Part shown: piece after piece, positions 39,360-48,382 of the stretch | How positions within the stretch are numbered: the first letter of the stretch is position 1 | Layout of the letters: every line of letters begins with the position of its first letter | From: Pseudomonadota bacterium | Lineage (GTDB): Bacteria; Pseudomonadota; Alphaproteobacteria; Acetobacterales; Acetobacteraceae | Reading direction: 5' to 3' | DNA length: 64,000 bases | Assembly: GCA_021816925.1 (NCBI GenBank) | Contig: JAKAWQ010000006.1 | Coordinates: forward strand, 21,046-85,045 | Position numbers and translations under genes: made by a program | The notes under the pieces: model-generated | The model's input: the letters and a program-made list of their open reading frames with translations, nothing else | The model's database searches: none | What the model was told of the DNA's origin: nothing

Positions 39360-40343
39360 TCAGGATCCGGGAGCGGAAGGAAGGAAGATAGGTTTCGCGA
39401 GGCGGCCGGCGGCGAAGTCGGCGAAACAGGCGCTGAGATTTTCGAAAGTGCAGGTGCGATCGACGAGGTGTCGATAGGCGGGGAGGTTGGCGCGGAGAAG
39501 GGCGAGGTTCGCGGAAAAGTCGCCGATCGGGAAGTAGAAGGAACGCAGCATCCAGAAATCCTTGCGGCGGATCGCGCGGTTCTCGGTGAAGGGCCACGGC
39601 GTGCCGCTTTCGCCCAAGAGGGCGACGACGCCGTGCGGGGCGACGCTTTCGATGGCGGCCTGGCGGGCCTCCGCGCGGCCACTCGATTCGAGGACGAGGT
39701 CGAATTTTCCCCCCTTGCCGTTCCACGGTGAGGCGCCGAGGGAGAGCGCGAGGTCGCGGCGGTACGCGTGCGGCTCGGAGACCGAAACGGAAGAAAACCC
39801 GAGGGTGTGGGCCAAAAGAATGGAGCCGAGGCCGATCGGGCCAGCGCCGAGGACGAGGGCGCCGCACTGGGGCGGAAGGAGCTTGCCGGCGAGGCGGACG
39901 GCGTGGGCGGTGGTGCCGATGACGTCGAGCAGGAGAGGGGCGAGCGTGTCTGGGATATCGTCGGGGACGGGAAGGAGACAGCGTTCGGGGACATTGAGCG
40001 CGTCGGCGTAGCCGCCGGAGCGGTTCCAGCCGATGAGGTCGGGGTCTGTCTCGCAGAGGTGGGTATCGCCGGCGCGGCAACGAGCGCACCCCCCGCAGAA
40101 AACGGGGATGTAAACGAGGACGCGGCGGCCATCGAGCGGGTGGCCGGGAGCGGCGACGCCGCCCAGGATCTCGTGTCCGGGGGTGACGGCGGCGCCTTCG
40201 CGGAAAAGGCGGAGATCGGAGCCGCAGAGGGCGCAGGCTAGGACGTTGACGCGCACTTCGCCGGGGGCGGGGGCGGGGAGATCGCGGCTGGTGACGCTGA
40301 TCGTGCCGGCGCCTTCGAAGAGGGCTGCGCTCACGGAGGTCAT
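39360..40343 (-). CDS. Zinc-dependent medium-chain alcohol dehydrogenase
   Basis: This 327-residue MDR-family NAD(P) enzyme resembles sorbitol/threonine/galactitol dehydrogenases. The catalytic zinc site is ACALCGSDLR (Cys) and TPGHEILG (His-Glu). The structural zinc site is CGGCARCRAGDTHLC (four Cys). The Rossmann motif is VLGAGPIGLGSI. Its start overlaps the end of the MalG-like permease gene by 4 bases, so it belongs to the sugar-importer operon and probably oxidises the imported polyol or sugar. No TIM-barrel or kinase partner is present. Confidence 0.88.
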   Translation of the reverse strand: MTSVSAALFEGAGTISVTSRDLPAPAPGEVRVNVLACALCGSDLRLFREGAAVTPGHEILGGVAAPGHPLDGRRVLVYIPVFCGGCARCRAGDTHLCETDPDLIGWNRSGGYADALNVPERCLLPVPDDIPDTLAPLLLDVIGTTAHAVRLAGKLLPPQCGALVLGAGPIGLGSILLAHTLGFSSVSVSEPHAYRRDLALSLGASPWNGKGGKFDLVLESSGRAEARQAAIESVAPHGVVALLGESGTPWPFTENRAIRRKDFWMLRSFYFPIGDFSANLALLRANLPAYRHLVDRTCTFENLSACFADFAAGRLAKPIFLPSAPGS

Positions 40344-41167
40344 CCTTTGACCGCGCCTGCGGAGAGGCCAGCGGTCAATTGCTTCTGCACGAGGAAGGTG
40401 AGGAGGACGGGCGGAAGCGCGATCAGCGTTGCCGCGGCCATCAGCGCGCCCCAGTCGGTGACGCCTTCGCCGACGAAGTTGAAGGCGGCGACGACGAGGG
40501 GTGTGGAGGAGAAGCCGGAGAGGACGAGGGCAAAGAGGAAATAGTTCCAGGTGAAGACGAAGCAGAGGATGACGGAGACCGCGAGGGCGGGGGCGACGAG
40601 CGGGCAGGCGATGCGGAGAAGCAGGGAAAGATCGCCGGCGCCGTCGATCATCGCGGCTTCGACGACGGAGCGGGGCAGCGCGTCGAAGGCGGGGAGCATT
40701 GTCCAGAGTGCGAGCGGCAGGGTGATGACCGCGTGGGTGATGATGAGAACCCAGAAGGTGCCGACGGCGTGGATGTCGGAGAACATCACGAACCAGGGAA
40801 GAAGGAAGAGCGCACCCGGAGCCATGCGGGCGGCGAGGAGGGTGACGGCGGGCCAGTTGAGGCGGTTCCAGGAGGTAGCGAACGCGGCGGGGACGCCGAG
40901 GCCGATGCCGAGGAGGGTGGCACCCGTTGCGATGATGAAGCTGTTCAGCGCGTAGCGCGCGAAGGGCATCGTTTCGAGGAGTTTCGCGTAGTTGCGGAGT
41001 GTGGGGCGGAAGAGGAATTGCGGCGGGTAGGCGGTGACGGCATTCGGGTTCTTGAAGCCGGCGCTGACCATCCAGAGGACGGGGGCGAGCACGACGAGGG
41101 CGACGAGCAGCATCTGCATGCCGTCGAGCAGGCGAAGCGTACGAGCGGTGAGAGGGCGCCTTACCAT
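40340..41167 (-). CDS. ABC sugar importer permease, MalG type
   Basis: This 275-residue inner-membrane protein has six hydrophobic segments and the EAA loop in its MalG form (LPRSVVEAAMIDGAGDLSLL). It is the second channel subunit of a carbohydrate (CUT1) importer. It overlaps the MalF-type gene by 7 bases upstream and the dehydrogenase gene by 4 bases downstream. No ATP-binding gene accompanies the operon, so the importer presumably uses a shared ATPase encoded elsewhere. Confidence 0.9.
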   Translation of the reverse strand: MVRRPLTARTLRLLDGMQMLLVALVVLAPVLWMVSAGFKNPNAVTAYPPQFLFRPTLRNYAKLLETMPFARYALNSFIIATGATLLGIGLGVPAAFATSWNRLNWPAVTLLAARMAPGALFLLPWFVMFSDIHAVGTFWVLIITHAVITLPLALWTMLPAFDALPRSVVEAAMIDGAGDLSLLLRIACPLVAPALAVSVILCFVFTWNYFLFALVLSGFSSTPLVVAAFNFVGEGVTDWGALMAAATLIALPPVLLTFLVQKQLTAGLSAGAVKG

Positions 41168-42105
41168 GCGGTGATGCGGCGAAGGCGCGTGAGCGCGATG
41201 ACGACGACGATGACGACGGCGGTGAGGGCCACCATCAGCGCCGAGGCGTAGCCGATGTTGAGGAACACGAACCCCTGGCGGAAGGCGTAGATGTTGAGCG
41301 TGTCGGAGGCGTTGCCCGGGCCGCCCTCAGTGGTGACGTAGATGACGTCGAAGAAGCGCAGGAGATCGACGCTGCGGAGGATGGCGGCGACGAGCAGGCT
41401 CGGGGCGAGGAGCGGGAGCGTGATGCGGCGGAGGAGGGAAAAGCCGCTCGCGCCGTCGATGGCGGCGGCCTCATAGACATCGGAGGGGAGGGATTGCAGG
41501 CCGGCCAGGAGGATCAGGGCGACGAAAGGCGCCCATTGCCAGGTGTCGATCAGCGCGACGGTGGGGATGACCCAGGTGGGAGAGGCGAGCCAGAGCGCAG
41601 GCGGGATGCCGAAGAGGGAGAGGAGCCAGTTCGCGAGGCCGATGGTGGGATCGAAGATGACGAGGAACATCATGCCGACGACGACGCCGGGCATGACGAA
41701 GGGCGAGACGAGGAGCGTGCGGAGCAGGCGGCGCAAGCGGCGGGCGCGGTTGAGGAGGAGGGCGAGGTAGAGGCCGGAGACGAGCTGGAGCGCGAGAGCG
41801 AGAACGTAGAGGAGGAAGGTGATTTCGAGGCTGTTCCAGAATTGACGGTCGTGCAGGAGCGTGGCGTAATTCCCGAGGCCGATCGGGTGTGCGGCGGAGC
41901 CGAAGTGGAAGGAGAAATGGCTGAGCCAGAGCGTGTCGAGGACGGGGAAGCCGATCATCACGAGGACGAAGAGTGTGGCCGGGGCGAGCATCCAGCGGAA
42001 GCCGCGATGGGCGTGCTGCCGCCCGGGGCGGTGCCGGCGCGCGGGATGGTCCCGCCGCCCGGGGCGCACGCGGGAATGCGCGAACAAGGCGGCGGGTTCG
42101 GTCAT
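41161..42105 (-). CDS. ABC sugar importer permease, MalF type
   Basis: This 314-residue inner-membrane protein has a basic cytoplasmic N-terminus, then six membrane segments; the EAA loop reads LPSDVYEAAAIDGASGFSLL. TTEGGPGNASDTLNIYAF near the C-terminus is typical of MalF/UgpA-type subunits. It pairs with the MalG-type permease (overlapping genes) and lies 11 bases behind the binding-protein gene. The substrate is probably a sugar or polyol. Confidence 0.9.
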   Translation of the reverse strand: MTEPAALFAHSRVRPGRRDHPARRHRPGRQHAHRGFRWMLAPATLFVLVMIGFPVLDTLWLSHFSFHFGSAAHPIGLGNYATLLHDRQFWNSLEITFLLYVLALALQLVSGLYLALLLNRARRLRRLLRTLLVSPFVMPGVVVGMMFLVIFDPTIGLANWLLSLFGIPPALWLASPTWVIPTVALIDTWQWAPFVALILLAGLQSLPSDVYEAAAIDGASGFSLLRRITLPLLAPSLLVAAILRSVDLLRFFDVIYVTTEGGPGNASDTLNIYAFRQGFVFLNIGYASALMVALTAVVIVVVIALTRLRRITAW

Positions 42106-42116
42106 GAGTTGGGCAG

Positions 42117-43433
42117 TCAGCGGTCGGCGAGCATGGCCTCGATCGATTTGTCGGCGCGGCAGGCGGCGGCCTTGGCGGTTGCCTGGCCGAGAAGGACGTG
42201 GTCGATCGCGTCACCGATGATCTGGCGGGCCTGGGGCTGGCGGTCGATCGGCGGGCCGACCTCGCTCGTTCCGCTGGCGGCCATCTCGGCGATGAGCTGC
42301 TGCCAGCGCTGGCGGACGGGAAGCTGGTCGAGCCAGGCCTTGTAGGCGGGCGAGCTTGCGACGGAGGCGCGGGGCGGGGCGATACCGCGGAGCGCGAGCT
42401 TGCTTTCCATCGCCTTGGTGGTGGCCCACTGGATGAAATACCAAGTGGCGGGCTTTTCTCTCGAGAAGGCGGACATCGAGAGGCCCCAGCCGATGACGGT
42501 GGGTTTGGAGCCGCCGGGGCCGGGCGGGAGGAGCATAAGACCGGTGTCGGCACTGCGGCCAGGCGCGTCCATGATGGGCGTGAATTCGTTGCTGGACTCG
42601 AAGGCCATGGCGGCGCGGCCCTGGCCGTAGAGATCGGCGATCTGCACGAAGCTGTAGTTCACGGCGCCGGGCGGGCCGTATTTCTTCAGCATGTCGGCGT
42701 ACCAGGCGATTGCGGAGACGGCCGCGGGTGCGCAGAGATTGGGCTTGCCGGCGGCGTTGAAATAATCGGCGCCGAAATTATGCAGGACGTTGCTGAAGGT
42801 ATAGGGGAGTGCGGGGGCGAGGCCGCGGGTGACCCACGGGACCATGTGCGGCTCGCAAGCCTTTGTCTTCGCGGCGGCGGCGGTGAGGCTGGCTAAGGTT
42901 TTCGGAGGCGCGACACCGCATTTCCGGAAGACGTCCGTGCGGTAGTAGATAATCGGACCCTCGATGTTGAGGGGGATGCCGATCAGCTTGCCGCCGTAGG
43001 TTTCGCCCTTGATGAGGGCGGAGCTGAAGTCCGCGAGATCGTAGCCGGGGGCGCTATTGCCCTTCATGAGCGGGCCGAGGGCGGCGTACCAGCCGGCGTG
43101 GGCGTAGAGCGCGCCTTCGAGGGAGGTGAGGGACATGAAGGTGTCCACCTCGGCGCTTTTGGATTGGAGGATCGTCACCAGGCGCTGGCGCATCTGCTGT
43201 TCCTGGAAGGTGACGACCTGGACGCGGATGCCGGTGAGTTTTTCGAACTGCGGGACGAACGGCCGGAGTTCGTTCCACCAGGGATTGTTTTCGTTGAGGA
43301 AGCTGATCGTTTTCCCTTTGTATTTCTGCCAGTCGAACGACTGAGCACGAGCGGTGCCGGCGGCGGATGAGAGCGCGAGTGCACAGGGGATGAGGGCGGC
43401 GGCGAGGGTGGCGAGGACGGAGCGGGCGCGCAT
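42117..43433 (-). CDS. Extracellular carbohydrate-binding protein (family 1)
   Basis: This 438-residue protein has a signal peptide (LATLAAALIPCALALSSAAG, then ARAQ) and the family-1 solute-binding fold (GKTISFLNENNPWWNELRPF, FEKLTGIRVQVVTFQEQQM). IGIPLNIEGPIIYYRTDVF and MAFESSNEFTPIM are further family landmarks. It delivers the ligand to the two Mal-type permeases. A LacI-type operator (43451-43464) lies just upstream of its start. A gene for the ATPase is missing from the operon. Confidence 0.9.
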   Translation of the reverse strand: MRARSVLATLAAALIPCALALSSAAGTARAQSFDWQKYKGKTISFLNENNPWWNELRPFVPQFEKLTGIRVQVVTFQEQQMRQRLVTILQSKSAEVDTFMSLTSLEGALYAHAGWYAALGPLMKGNSAPGYDLADFSSALIKGETYGGKLIGIPLNIEGPIIYYRTDVFRKCGVAPPKTLASLTAAAAKTKACEPHMVPWVTRGLAPALPYTFSNVLHNFGADYFNAAGKPNLCAPAAVSAIAWYADMLKKYGPPGAVNYSFVQIADLYGQGRAAMAFESSNEFTPIMDAPGRSADTGLMLLPPGPGGSKPTVIGWGLSMSAFSREKPATWYFIQWATTKAMESKLALRGIAPPRASVASSPAYKAWLDQLPVRQRWQQLIAEMAASGTSEVGPPIDRQPQARQIIGDAIDHVLLGQATAKAAACRADKSIEAMLADR

Positions 43434-43450
43434 GTTGGTTCCTCCCTGTT

Positions 43451-43464
43451 TGTAAGCGTTTACA
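43451..43464. promoter_or_regulatory. LacI-family operator before the sugar importer
   Basis: TGTAAGCGTTTACA is a 14-base near-perfect palindrome with the central CG characteristic of LacI-family operators (one mismatch between half-sites). It ends 18 bases upstream of the binding-protein start, a repression position. The cognate regulator is not next to it; the only LacI gene in the window is at 6976-7992. Confidence 0.65.
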
Positions 43465-43559
43465 GAGCGTGCGGCGGGTGGGCGGAGGGAGTCAAGGGGT
43501 GGGCGGGGACCCTATACCGCAGGTTGTGTGCGACCTAGGCCGGCGGCGCAAGGGCGTGG

Positions 43560-43735
43560 CGCTGGCACGGGCGCTCGCGGACCGCGTGCCGGTGATGTCG
43601 CGGGGGCCGGGGCGGATCGTGCGGACGATCGAGGTGGGGCTGCCGCAGCCGCGCGATTATTCGCGAGCTGGCTCGCGCCGGGCTTCAAGGAGGCACAGGA
43701 GGCGGTGTGGGAGGCGCTCGGCTACAGGCATGGAG
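43560..43735 (+). pseudogene. C-terminal remnant of an Ssu/Tau-type ABC ATPase
   Basis: The plus strand encodes ALADRVPVMSRGPGRIVRTI then EVGLPQPRDY, the typical segment after the switch region of SsuB/TauB-type ATPases, followed in another frame by FASWLAPGFKEAQEAVWEAL, the usual C-terminal helix. Walker A, signature and Walker B are gone. It is a fragment left by deletion. Confidence 0.55.
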
Positions 43736-43779
43736 AAGGGGCGGCGCGGTGGAGCGGATGGGGCCGAGGTCGGCGAGCT

Positions 43780-44068
43780 GGAGTCTGGCGGCGGTGCTGG
43801 TGCGCGCTTGGCAAGCGGCGGCCTTGTTCGAGGGGGGGACACGCCGTGGCTCTCGCCGGCGGTGCTCGGCGACATGGGGTACGGGCTGGTGACGTTTCCC
43901 GCCTCGCTGATCTTTCGGGCGGCGGCGATGGAGGGGTTTCTGGGCGAGTTTCGGGCCTATGGGTTGGGGCCGGGCGGGCTCGCGCCGATGGCGGGCTATG
44001 CGGGGGTGCGGGCGGTGGTGGACGAGGCGGTCGAGGCAGTGCGGTGGCGGGCGGCGGGCAGGGGCTGA
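43780..44068 (+). pseudogene. C-terminal remnant of an isocitrate lyase/PEP mutase-family gene
   Basis: GGDTPWLSPAVLGDMGYGLV followed by TFPASLIFRAAAMEGFLGEF matches the C-terminal part of the PEP-mutase/isocitrate-lyase superfamily (the EGG.TP.L...L..LG....IFP stretch). The preceding ALFEGG lies in another frame. About 200 N-terminal residues with the active-site loop are missing. With the ATPase fragment before it, 43465-44203 contains only gene debris. Confidence 0.55.
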
Positions 44069-44203
44069 GCGGGCGGGTCTGTGTCGGAGGCGCATAAGAC
44101 TGCAAAAGGTTGCCGGGCGCCGGGTCGCGGCGATGTGTATGCTCATAAATTCGGATTTAGTGAAATATATTGAGCCGAATGAACCGAATTGGAAACACTG
44201 GCT

Positions 44204-45214
44204 ATGACCGATCCTGCCTTACCGCAAGTTGCCGAGCCATGTTTTGGCGCCCCGACGGGCGGAAAATTGCCGGTGAATACCCTGATCTGCACGAATGCTC
44301 TTTTCCTGCAGCATGCAGCGGTGTGTCTTGCTTCCCTGCTGGCAAATAATCCGGATCTTTTTTTTCATATCGTGGTTGTCCGGCAGGCGAGCGAAGAGCT
44401 GGATGAGGAGAAGCTCCGGCGCTCGCTGGCGCGGTTCCCGAACCAGTCGTTGAATTTCCGGACATTCACCTTTCCTGCGAACCTTCTGCTGCCCCTCAAT
44501 CCGGATGCGCACTACACGATCGATACGTACACGCGGCTCTGGGTCAGCGACTTCTTCCCGGTGGAGGCCGAGCGCGTACTCTACCTGGATGTCGACATGG
44601 TGGTGGTGAGCAGCATCGGCCCGTTATGGAACGTCGATCTCGACGGAGCATTGCTGGGGACAGTCGATATTCCCGGCTCGGATCGTGGCGTCACGCGTCT
44701 TGGCATGCGTGCGGAGGACGGCTATTTCAACGCGGGTGTGCTGGTGATCGACCTCCGGCAATGGCGCGAGACGCGGGCGGGGAACACCGTTCTCGATTAC
44801 GTGCGCGCCAATCCGGAGCGGGTACTTTACGACCAGGACGCGCTGAACGCGTGTTTTCACGACCATAGAATGCGACTCGACTATCGATGGAACGTCATCT
44901 CGCCGTTTTACCGGGAACCGTTGGCGCTGCCGCTGGGGCGCGCGGAGATAGAGGCGGTTCGTCGGGAAGCGCGGATCATACACTTCAATGGAGCCTTGAA
45001 GCCATGGAGCTATTTCTGCGACCATCCGCGCAAGGACGAGTATGAGAAATACCTGCGGATGACCGAGTGGTGGGATTTCGTTCCCGCCGACCGGACTCTG
45101 CTGAACCGTCTGCGCAAGGGGATGTCGGCCGTTCTGCCCGGTTCCGTGAAGAGGCCCCTCAAGAGAGTGCTCGCGCCGATCGCAAATCGCCGGCGTCGTG
45201 CCCGGATGGCGTGA
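44204..45214 (+). CDS. Glycosyltransferase family 8
   Basis: This 336-residue GT-A enzyme transfers a hexose from a nucleotide sugar to lipopolysaccharide-type or other glycan acceptors. NTLICTNALFLQHAAVCLAS opens the fold, the metal-binding DxD is in RVLYLDVDMVVV (near 123), YFNAGVLVIDLRQW and YDQDALNACF follow, and the C-terminal HFNGALKPW carries the conserved His/Lys. The C-terminal tail is basic. The ATG at 44204 is preferred; an in-frame TTG at 44189 is possible. Sequence around the start is markedly AT-richer than the rest of the window, which hints at horizontal acquisition or a regulatory region. It is convergent with the GT9 gene. Confidence 0.88.
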   Translation: MTDPALPQVAEPCFGAPTGGKLPVNTLICTNALFLQHAAVCLASLLANNPDLFFHIVVVRQASEELDEEKLRRSLARFPNQSLNFRTFTFPANLLLPLNPDAHYTIDTYTRLWVSDFFPVEAERVLYLDVDMVVVSSIGPLWNVDLDGALLGTVDIPGSDRGVTRLGMRAEDGYFNAGVLVIDLRQWRETRAGNTVLDYVRANPERVLYDQDALNACFHDHRMRLDYRWNVISPFYREPLALPLGRAEIEAVRREARIIHFNGALKPWSYFCDHPRKDEYEKYLRMTEWWDFVPADRTLLNRLRKGMSAVLPGSVKRPLKRVLAPIANRRRRARMA

Positions 45215-45223
45215 GCGCGGTCG

Positions 45224-46372
45224 CTACCGTTCTGGGGGGCGGGAGTTCCGAGGGTTGAGGCTGGGGCCATTTTCCTGCAGGCTGACGCCTGCGGGACGGC
45301 CGCGCCGAGGCAAGGGATCGCCCGGGGCGATCTCAGCTGTCTCCACGGCGAGCGGGTTGCGCGGCCGTTCCAGCATCCGGCGGATCGCCGATACGACATC
45401 GGCGACCGAGATATCGTGCATACACCGGTGATCGAAGTCGCAGGTATTCATGCGCCAGCACGGCGCGCAGGGCACTGCAGAGTAGAGGTTGAAATTGCAG
45501 ATATAACCGGATTGCCACGGTGCCTCGCGGCCTCCGAAAACAATGACGCTCGGACATTCGACGGCTCTTGCGAGATGCATCGGGAACCCGACCGTGCCGA
45601 CATAGAGCCGGGCATGGTACAAGATCGCCGCCGACTCGCGGATGGTCGTTTTGCCACGCAGGTCGGTCACGCTTCGCAGCGGCGGGTCTTCAGCAGAGCC
45701 CAACTGGATGAACTCGAGTTCCCCGTGCAACGCATCGATGACGCCCTGGAAGCGTTCCGGGAACCATTGCTTGTTGCGGGCCGGGTGGCGTGCGGCCATG
45801 CCGCTGCTCTGGATGACGATGCGGCCGCTGGCCCAGGGTGCGAACGATTTCTCCCGCTCGCTCAACGTCAGATAGGGCCTGATCGACACGGGGCCGGAGA
45901 TCCCCGTTTTCGCGCACATTTCCGCGATGATGTGACGCGGGGGCGGGCGGCGCCGATCGTAGCCGGCGGGCGGTGCATATTCGGGCCGCGTGAACGTGCC
46001 TCCCCAGATCCGCACGAACCGGCGGCAGATCGAGAGGGTCGAGCCATCCTTGTCGTAGCGGCGCCAGAGCGGGCGGACGTAGGCGGGGTCTTCGTTGCCG
46101 GCGAAGAGCTCGCGATGATCCGAGACCATCAACAGGCCATCCCGGCCGCGCGTTCGCAGCTCGCGCAGAACGGCCGTGCAGAGGAGATCGTCGCCGGGGG
46201 CAAACCCGAAATAGAGAAGAATCTTCGGGCGCGGTGAACCCGAGCTAACGAAGCGCAGCCAAAAGGCAAATAGCCCCGCCCAGTCTCTCACGTCTTCCCA
46301 AAGATCGCGCGCCTTGCGGCGAGCGGGCGAAGGCAAGATCCGCTTGGCGAGAGCATTCGTGCTCCTCAGCAT
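45224..46372 (-). CDS. Glycosyltransferase family 9 (heptosyltransferase-like)
   Basis: This 382-residue protein has the two-domain GT-B layout of ADP-heptose:LPS heptosyltransferases. FGFAPGDDLLCTAVLREL (near 55-72) is the N-terminal acceptor-side motif. IVIQSSGMAARHPARNKQWF begins the nucleotide-binding domain, and LYVGTVGFPMHLARAVECP then VIVFGGREAPWQSGY is the donor site. The start at 46372 gives the usual length. Together with GT8, GalE and the beta-helix protein it suggests cell-surface glycan synthesis, but the exact sugar cannot be inferred. Confidence 0.85.
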   Translation of the reverse strand: MLRSTNALAKRILPSPARRKARDLWEDVRDWAGLFAFWLRFVSSGSPRPKILLYFGFAPGDDLLCTAVLRELRTRGRDGLLMVSDHRELFAGNEDPAYVRPLWRRYDKDGSTLSICRRFVRIWGGTFTRPEYAPPAGYDRRRPPPRHIIAEMCAKTGISGPVSIRPYLTLSEREKSFAPWASGRIVIQSSGMAARHPARNKQWFPERFQGVIDALHGELEFIQLGSAEDPPLRSVTDLRGKTTIRESAAILYHARLYVGTVGFPMHLARAVECPSVIVFGGREAPWQSGYICNFNLYSAVPCAPCWRMNTCDFDHRCMHDISVADVVSAIRRMLERPRNPLAVETAEIAPGDPLPRRGRPAGVSLQENGPSLNPRNSRPPER

Positions 46373-46513
46373 CGTCGGGGGTCCGAGGTGGTGACCGGTC
46401 GTGTTCGGCCGGATATGCGCGACCGGGGGGTGATCACGGCTCTGTTCCCCTCGAGTGATGCGTGAAACGGGCCGGTCGCTGGGCAAGGGACGGACCATCG
46501 GGATGCCGGGCAA

Positions 46514-48382
46514 TCACGGGTTTGCCGACGCGGGTCGGTAAGGCGAAGAGCAGCGCGAGCGGCGCGCGGCGAAGGGGCAGCTCTGCCAGGCCCCGATGTC
46601 GTAACGGCCGGCCTCGGGGCGCGCGGTGCCGATGATGTCGGGGGTGTCGAAGTTGTAGATCTTACGCTGCGGGCAGAAGGGATGGAGGAGGTTGCAGCCG
46701 ACCGCGAAGGTGCCGAAGGCGCTGCCGGCGCCGCGGAGCGGCGAGTGGGGGGAGAGCCGCCAGTCGCTGCCCGGCCTGACGAATGCGGCTTCCATGGAGG
46801 CGCCATAGATCGTGCCGGGCAGGATATCGACGGTTGCCGACGGGGGGTTCGTGTTGCCGTAGGGCCGAGGGCCGGTGCCGGAATCGTTCAAGGGCGCGTC
46901 GGTGATGTTGTGCGAGGATCGGTGCGACCAGGACGTATGAGATTCGTCGTGGGCGACGGCGTGCGCAAATCCGAAGATGGCGGTGTTCGAGACGGTGCTG
47001 TTGTTATAGACCCACTTGTTGAATGTTTCGATACCGACACTGTTTGCGGTGCGGTTGAGGTGGACGACCGTCGAATGCAGCACGAAGCCCGGGTATTTCA
47101 ATGCGATGCCGATCGGGCCGTTGGAAATGACGAGGGAATTGGCGATGACCGAGCTGGTATCGGTCGTGACCGCGGCGCGCGATGTCCACGGATTGTTGCT
47201 GCCTCCTACGAGAATGCAATCACGGATCGTCATGGCGTTGCCGAAGGAGGACATGCCGTTGACGGCGGCGCCATGAACGCTCTTGATCTGCAAGCCGATG
47301 AGATCGATGTAGTTGTCGTGCACGTCGATGCCTGCCGGCTCAAACGGCCAACGATAGGGCAGGCTGTTCAGGATCGCGACACCCTTGGCGGGGTCGAAGC
47401 CGGTGAGGGGATCGGAGGGCGTGAGGATATCGCGGAAGCTCTCGCCGGGCGCGGTTGTGATGATGAGATGAAAGCAGGGCAAGGCGGTGCAGCCAAGGAT
47501 GACGCCGCCTTCATGGCGGTAATCGTCGTGGGTCTGTAGGCGGATCGGCGACGCCTCGCCGTTCTTCCCGGCGACGTATTCGCGATCGTTCCAAAGCCTG
47601 GCTTCATAGTTGGCGCGGAGCATCAGCGTGGCGGCGCTCCGAGGGCTCGTGAAGGTTTCCGTCGGAATATAGGATCTCTTCGAAGTATAGATGATGTCGG
47701 CCTGATAGTGCCAATGGCAGCCGTCGCTCGTGACGATCATGGCCCGGGGGCCGTTGCCGGTGCCGGCCGGCGCAACGGTGCTGAGGCAGCCCCGATTCTC
47801 GAGCGCGTAGGCGCGGAGCGGAGAGCCGGAGGTTACGATATCGAGATAGTGATAGAGCCTGTCGCTCTTCCAGGCTTGGTTGTCGAAGGCCCAGCCGGTG
47901 ATGGAAATATAGTCGACGCGCGAGAGATATTTCCACGTGCAGGTGCCGTCGGCGATCGAAGGACCTCGACTGAGGGGACCGCCGCTTGATGCGCTCGTGC
48001 AGGTGCCGGGGGAGATCAACTGGTAGGCGTCGAGAGTTTGGCCGGGGTTGTAGCTCCGGTTCGCTACGTTCCAGCCGGGGCCGTTGACCACGCGGGTGTA
48101 AGGGCGGGTTGCGTACGTGTAGGTGTGGGAGGGTTGCCAGCCAGGGGCGTTATGGATCTCCGAGACGATGGTTGGGCCCGGGAGAGAACGAGAGCCAGAG
48201 AGCCTGCCGGAGGTCCCTGCCGCGCGCGAGGCCGGCGGCGGGCCCACGAGGGATGCGCGGCCGGACGAAGGATTGGCCGCGCAGCCCGGGAATGCGAGCC
48301 CAAAAAGTATGGCGGCAGCCAAGTAACCGATGATGCGAGCCTGGGAGAGCAAGCCCGCCAGCACCTGATTTCGTCTCGCCAT
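46514..48382 (-). CDS. Secreted right-handed beta-helix-like protein of unknown function
   Basis: This 622-residue protein has an N-terminal hydrophobic export segment (IIGYLAAAILFGLAFPGC), with a Cys that only weakly resembles a lipobox. The front half has two copies of a disulfide-like module, GTCTSAS...GTCTWKYLSRVDYIS and GCLSTVA...DGCHWHYQADIIYTS. The rear half is rich in Asn/Gly/Ser turns and short hydrophobic strands (IDLIGLQIKSVHGAAV, MTIRDCILVGGSNNPW, SVIANSLVISNGPIGI) as in parallel beta-helices of polysaccharide lyases or tailspikes. No catalytic residues could be assigned. It is downstream of galE in the same direction, 335 bases away. Confidence 0.65.
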   Translation of the reverse strand: MARRNQVLAGLLSQARIIGYLAAAILFGLAFPGCAANPSSGRASLVGPPPASRAAGTSGRLSGSRSLPGPTIVSEIHNAPGWQPSHTYTYATRPYTRVVNGPGWNVANRSYNPGQTLDAYQLISPGTCTSASSGGPLSRGPSIADGTCTWKYLSRVDYISITGWAFDNQAWKSDRLYHYLDIVTSGSPLRAYALENRGCLSTVAPAGTGNGPRAMIVTSDGCHWHYQADIIYTSKRSYIPTETFTSPRSAATLMLRANYEARLWNDREYVAGKNGEASPIRLQTHDDYRHEGGVILGCTALPCFHLIITTAPGESFRDILTPSDPLTGFDPAKGVAILNSLPYRWPFEPAGIDVHDNYIDLIGLQIKSVHGAAVNGMSSFGNAMTIRDCILVGGSNNPWTSRAAVTTDTSSVIANSLVISNGPIGIALKYPGFVLHSTVVHLNRTANSVGIETFNKWVYNNSTVSNTAIFGFAHAVAHDESHTSWSHRSSHNITDAPLNDSGTGPRPYGNTNPPSATVDILPGTIYGASMEAAFVRPGSDWRLSPHSPLRGAGSAFGTFAVGCNLLHPFCPQRKIYNFDTPDIIGTARPEAGRYDIGAWQSCPFAARRSRCSSPYRPASANP

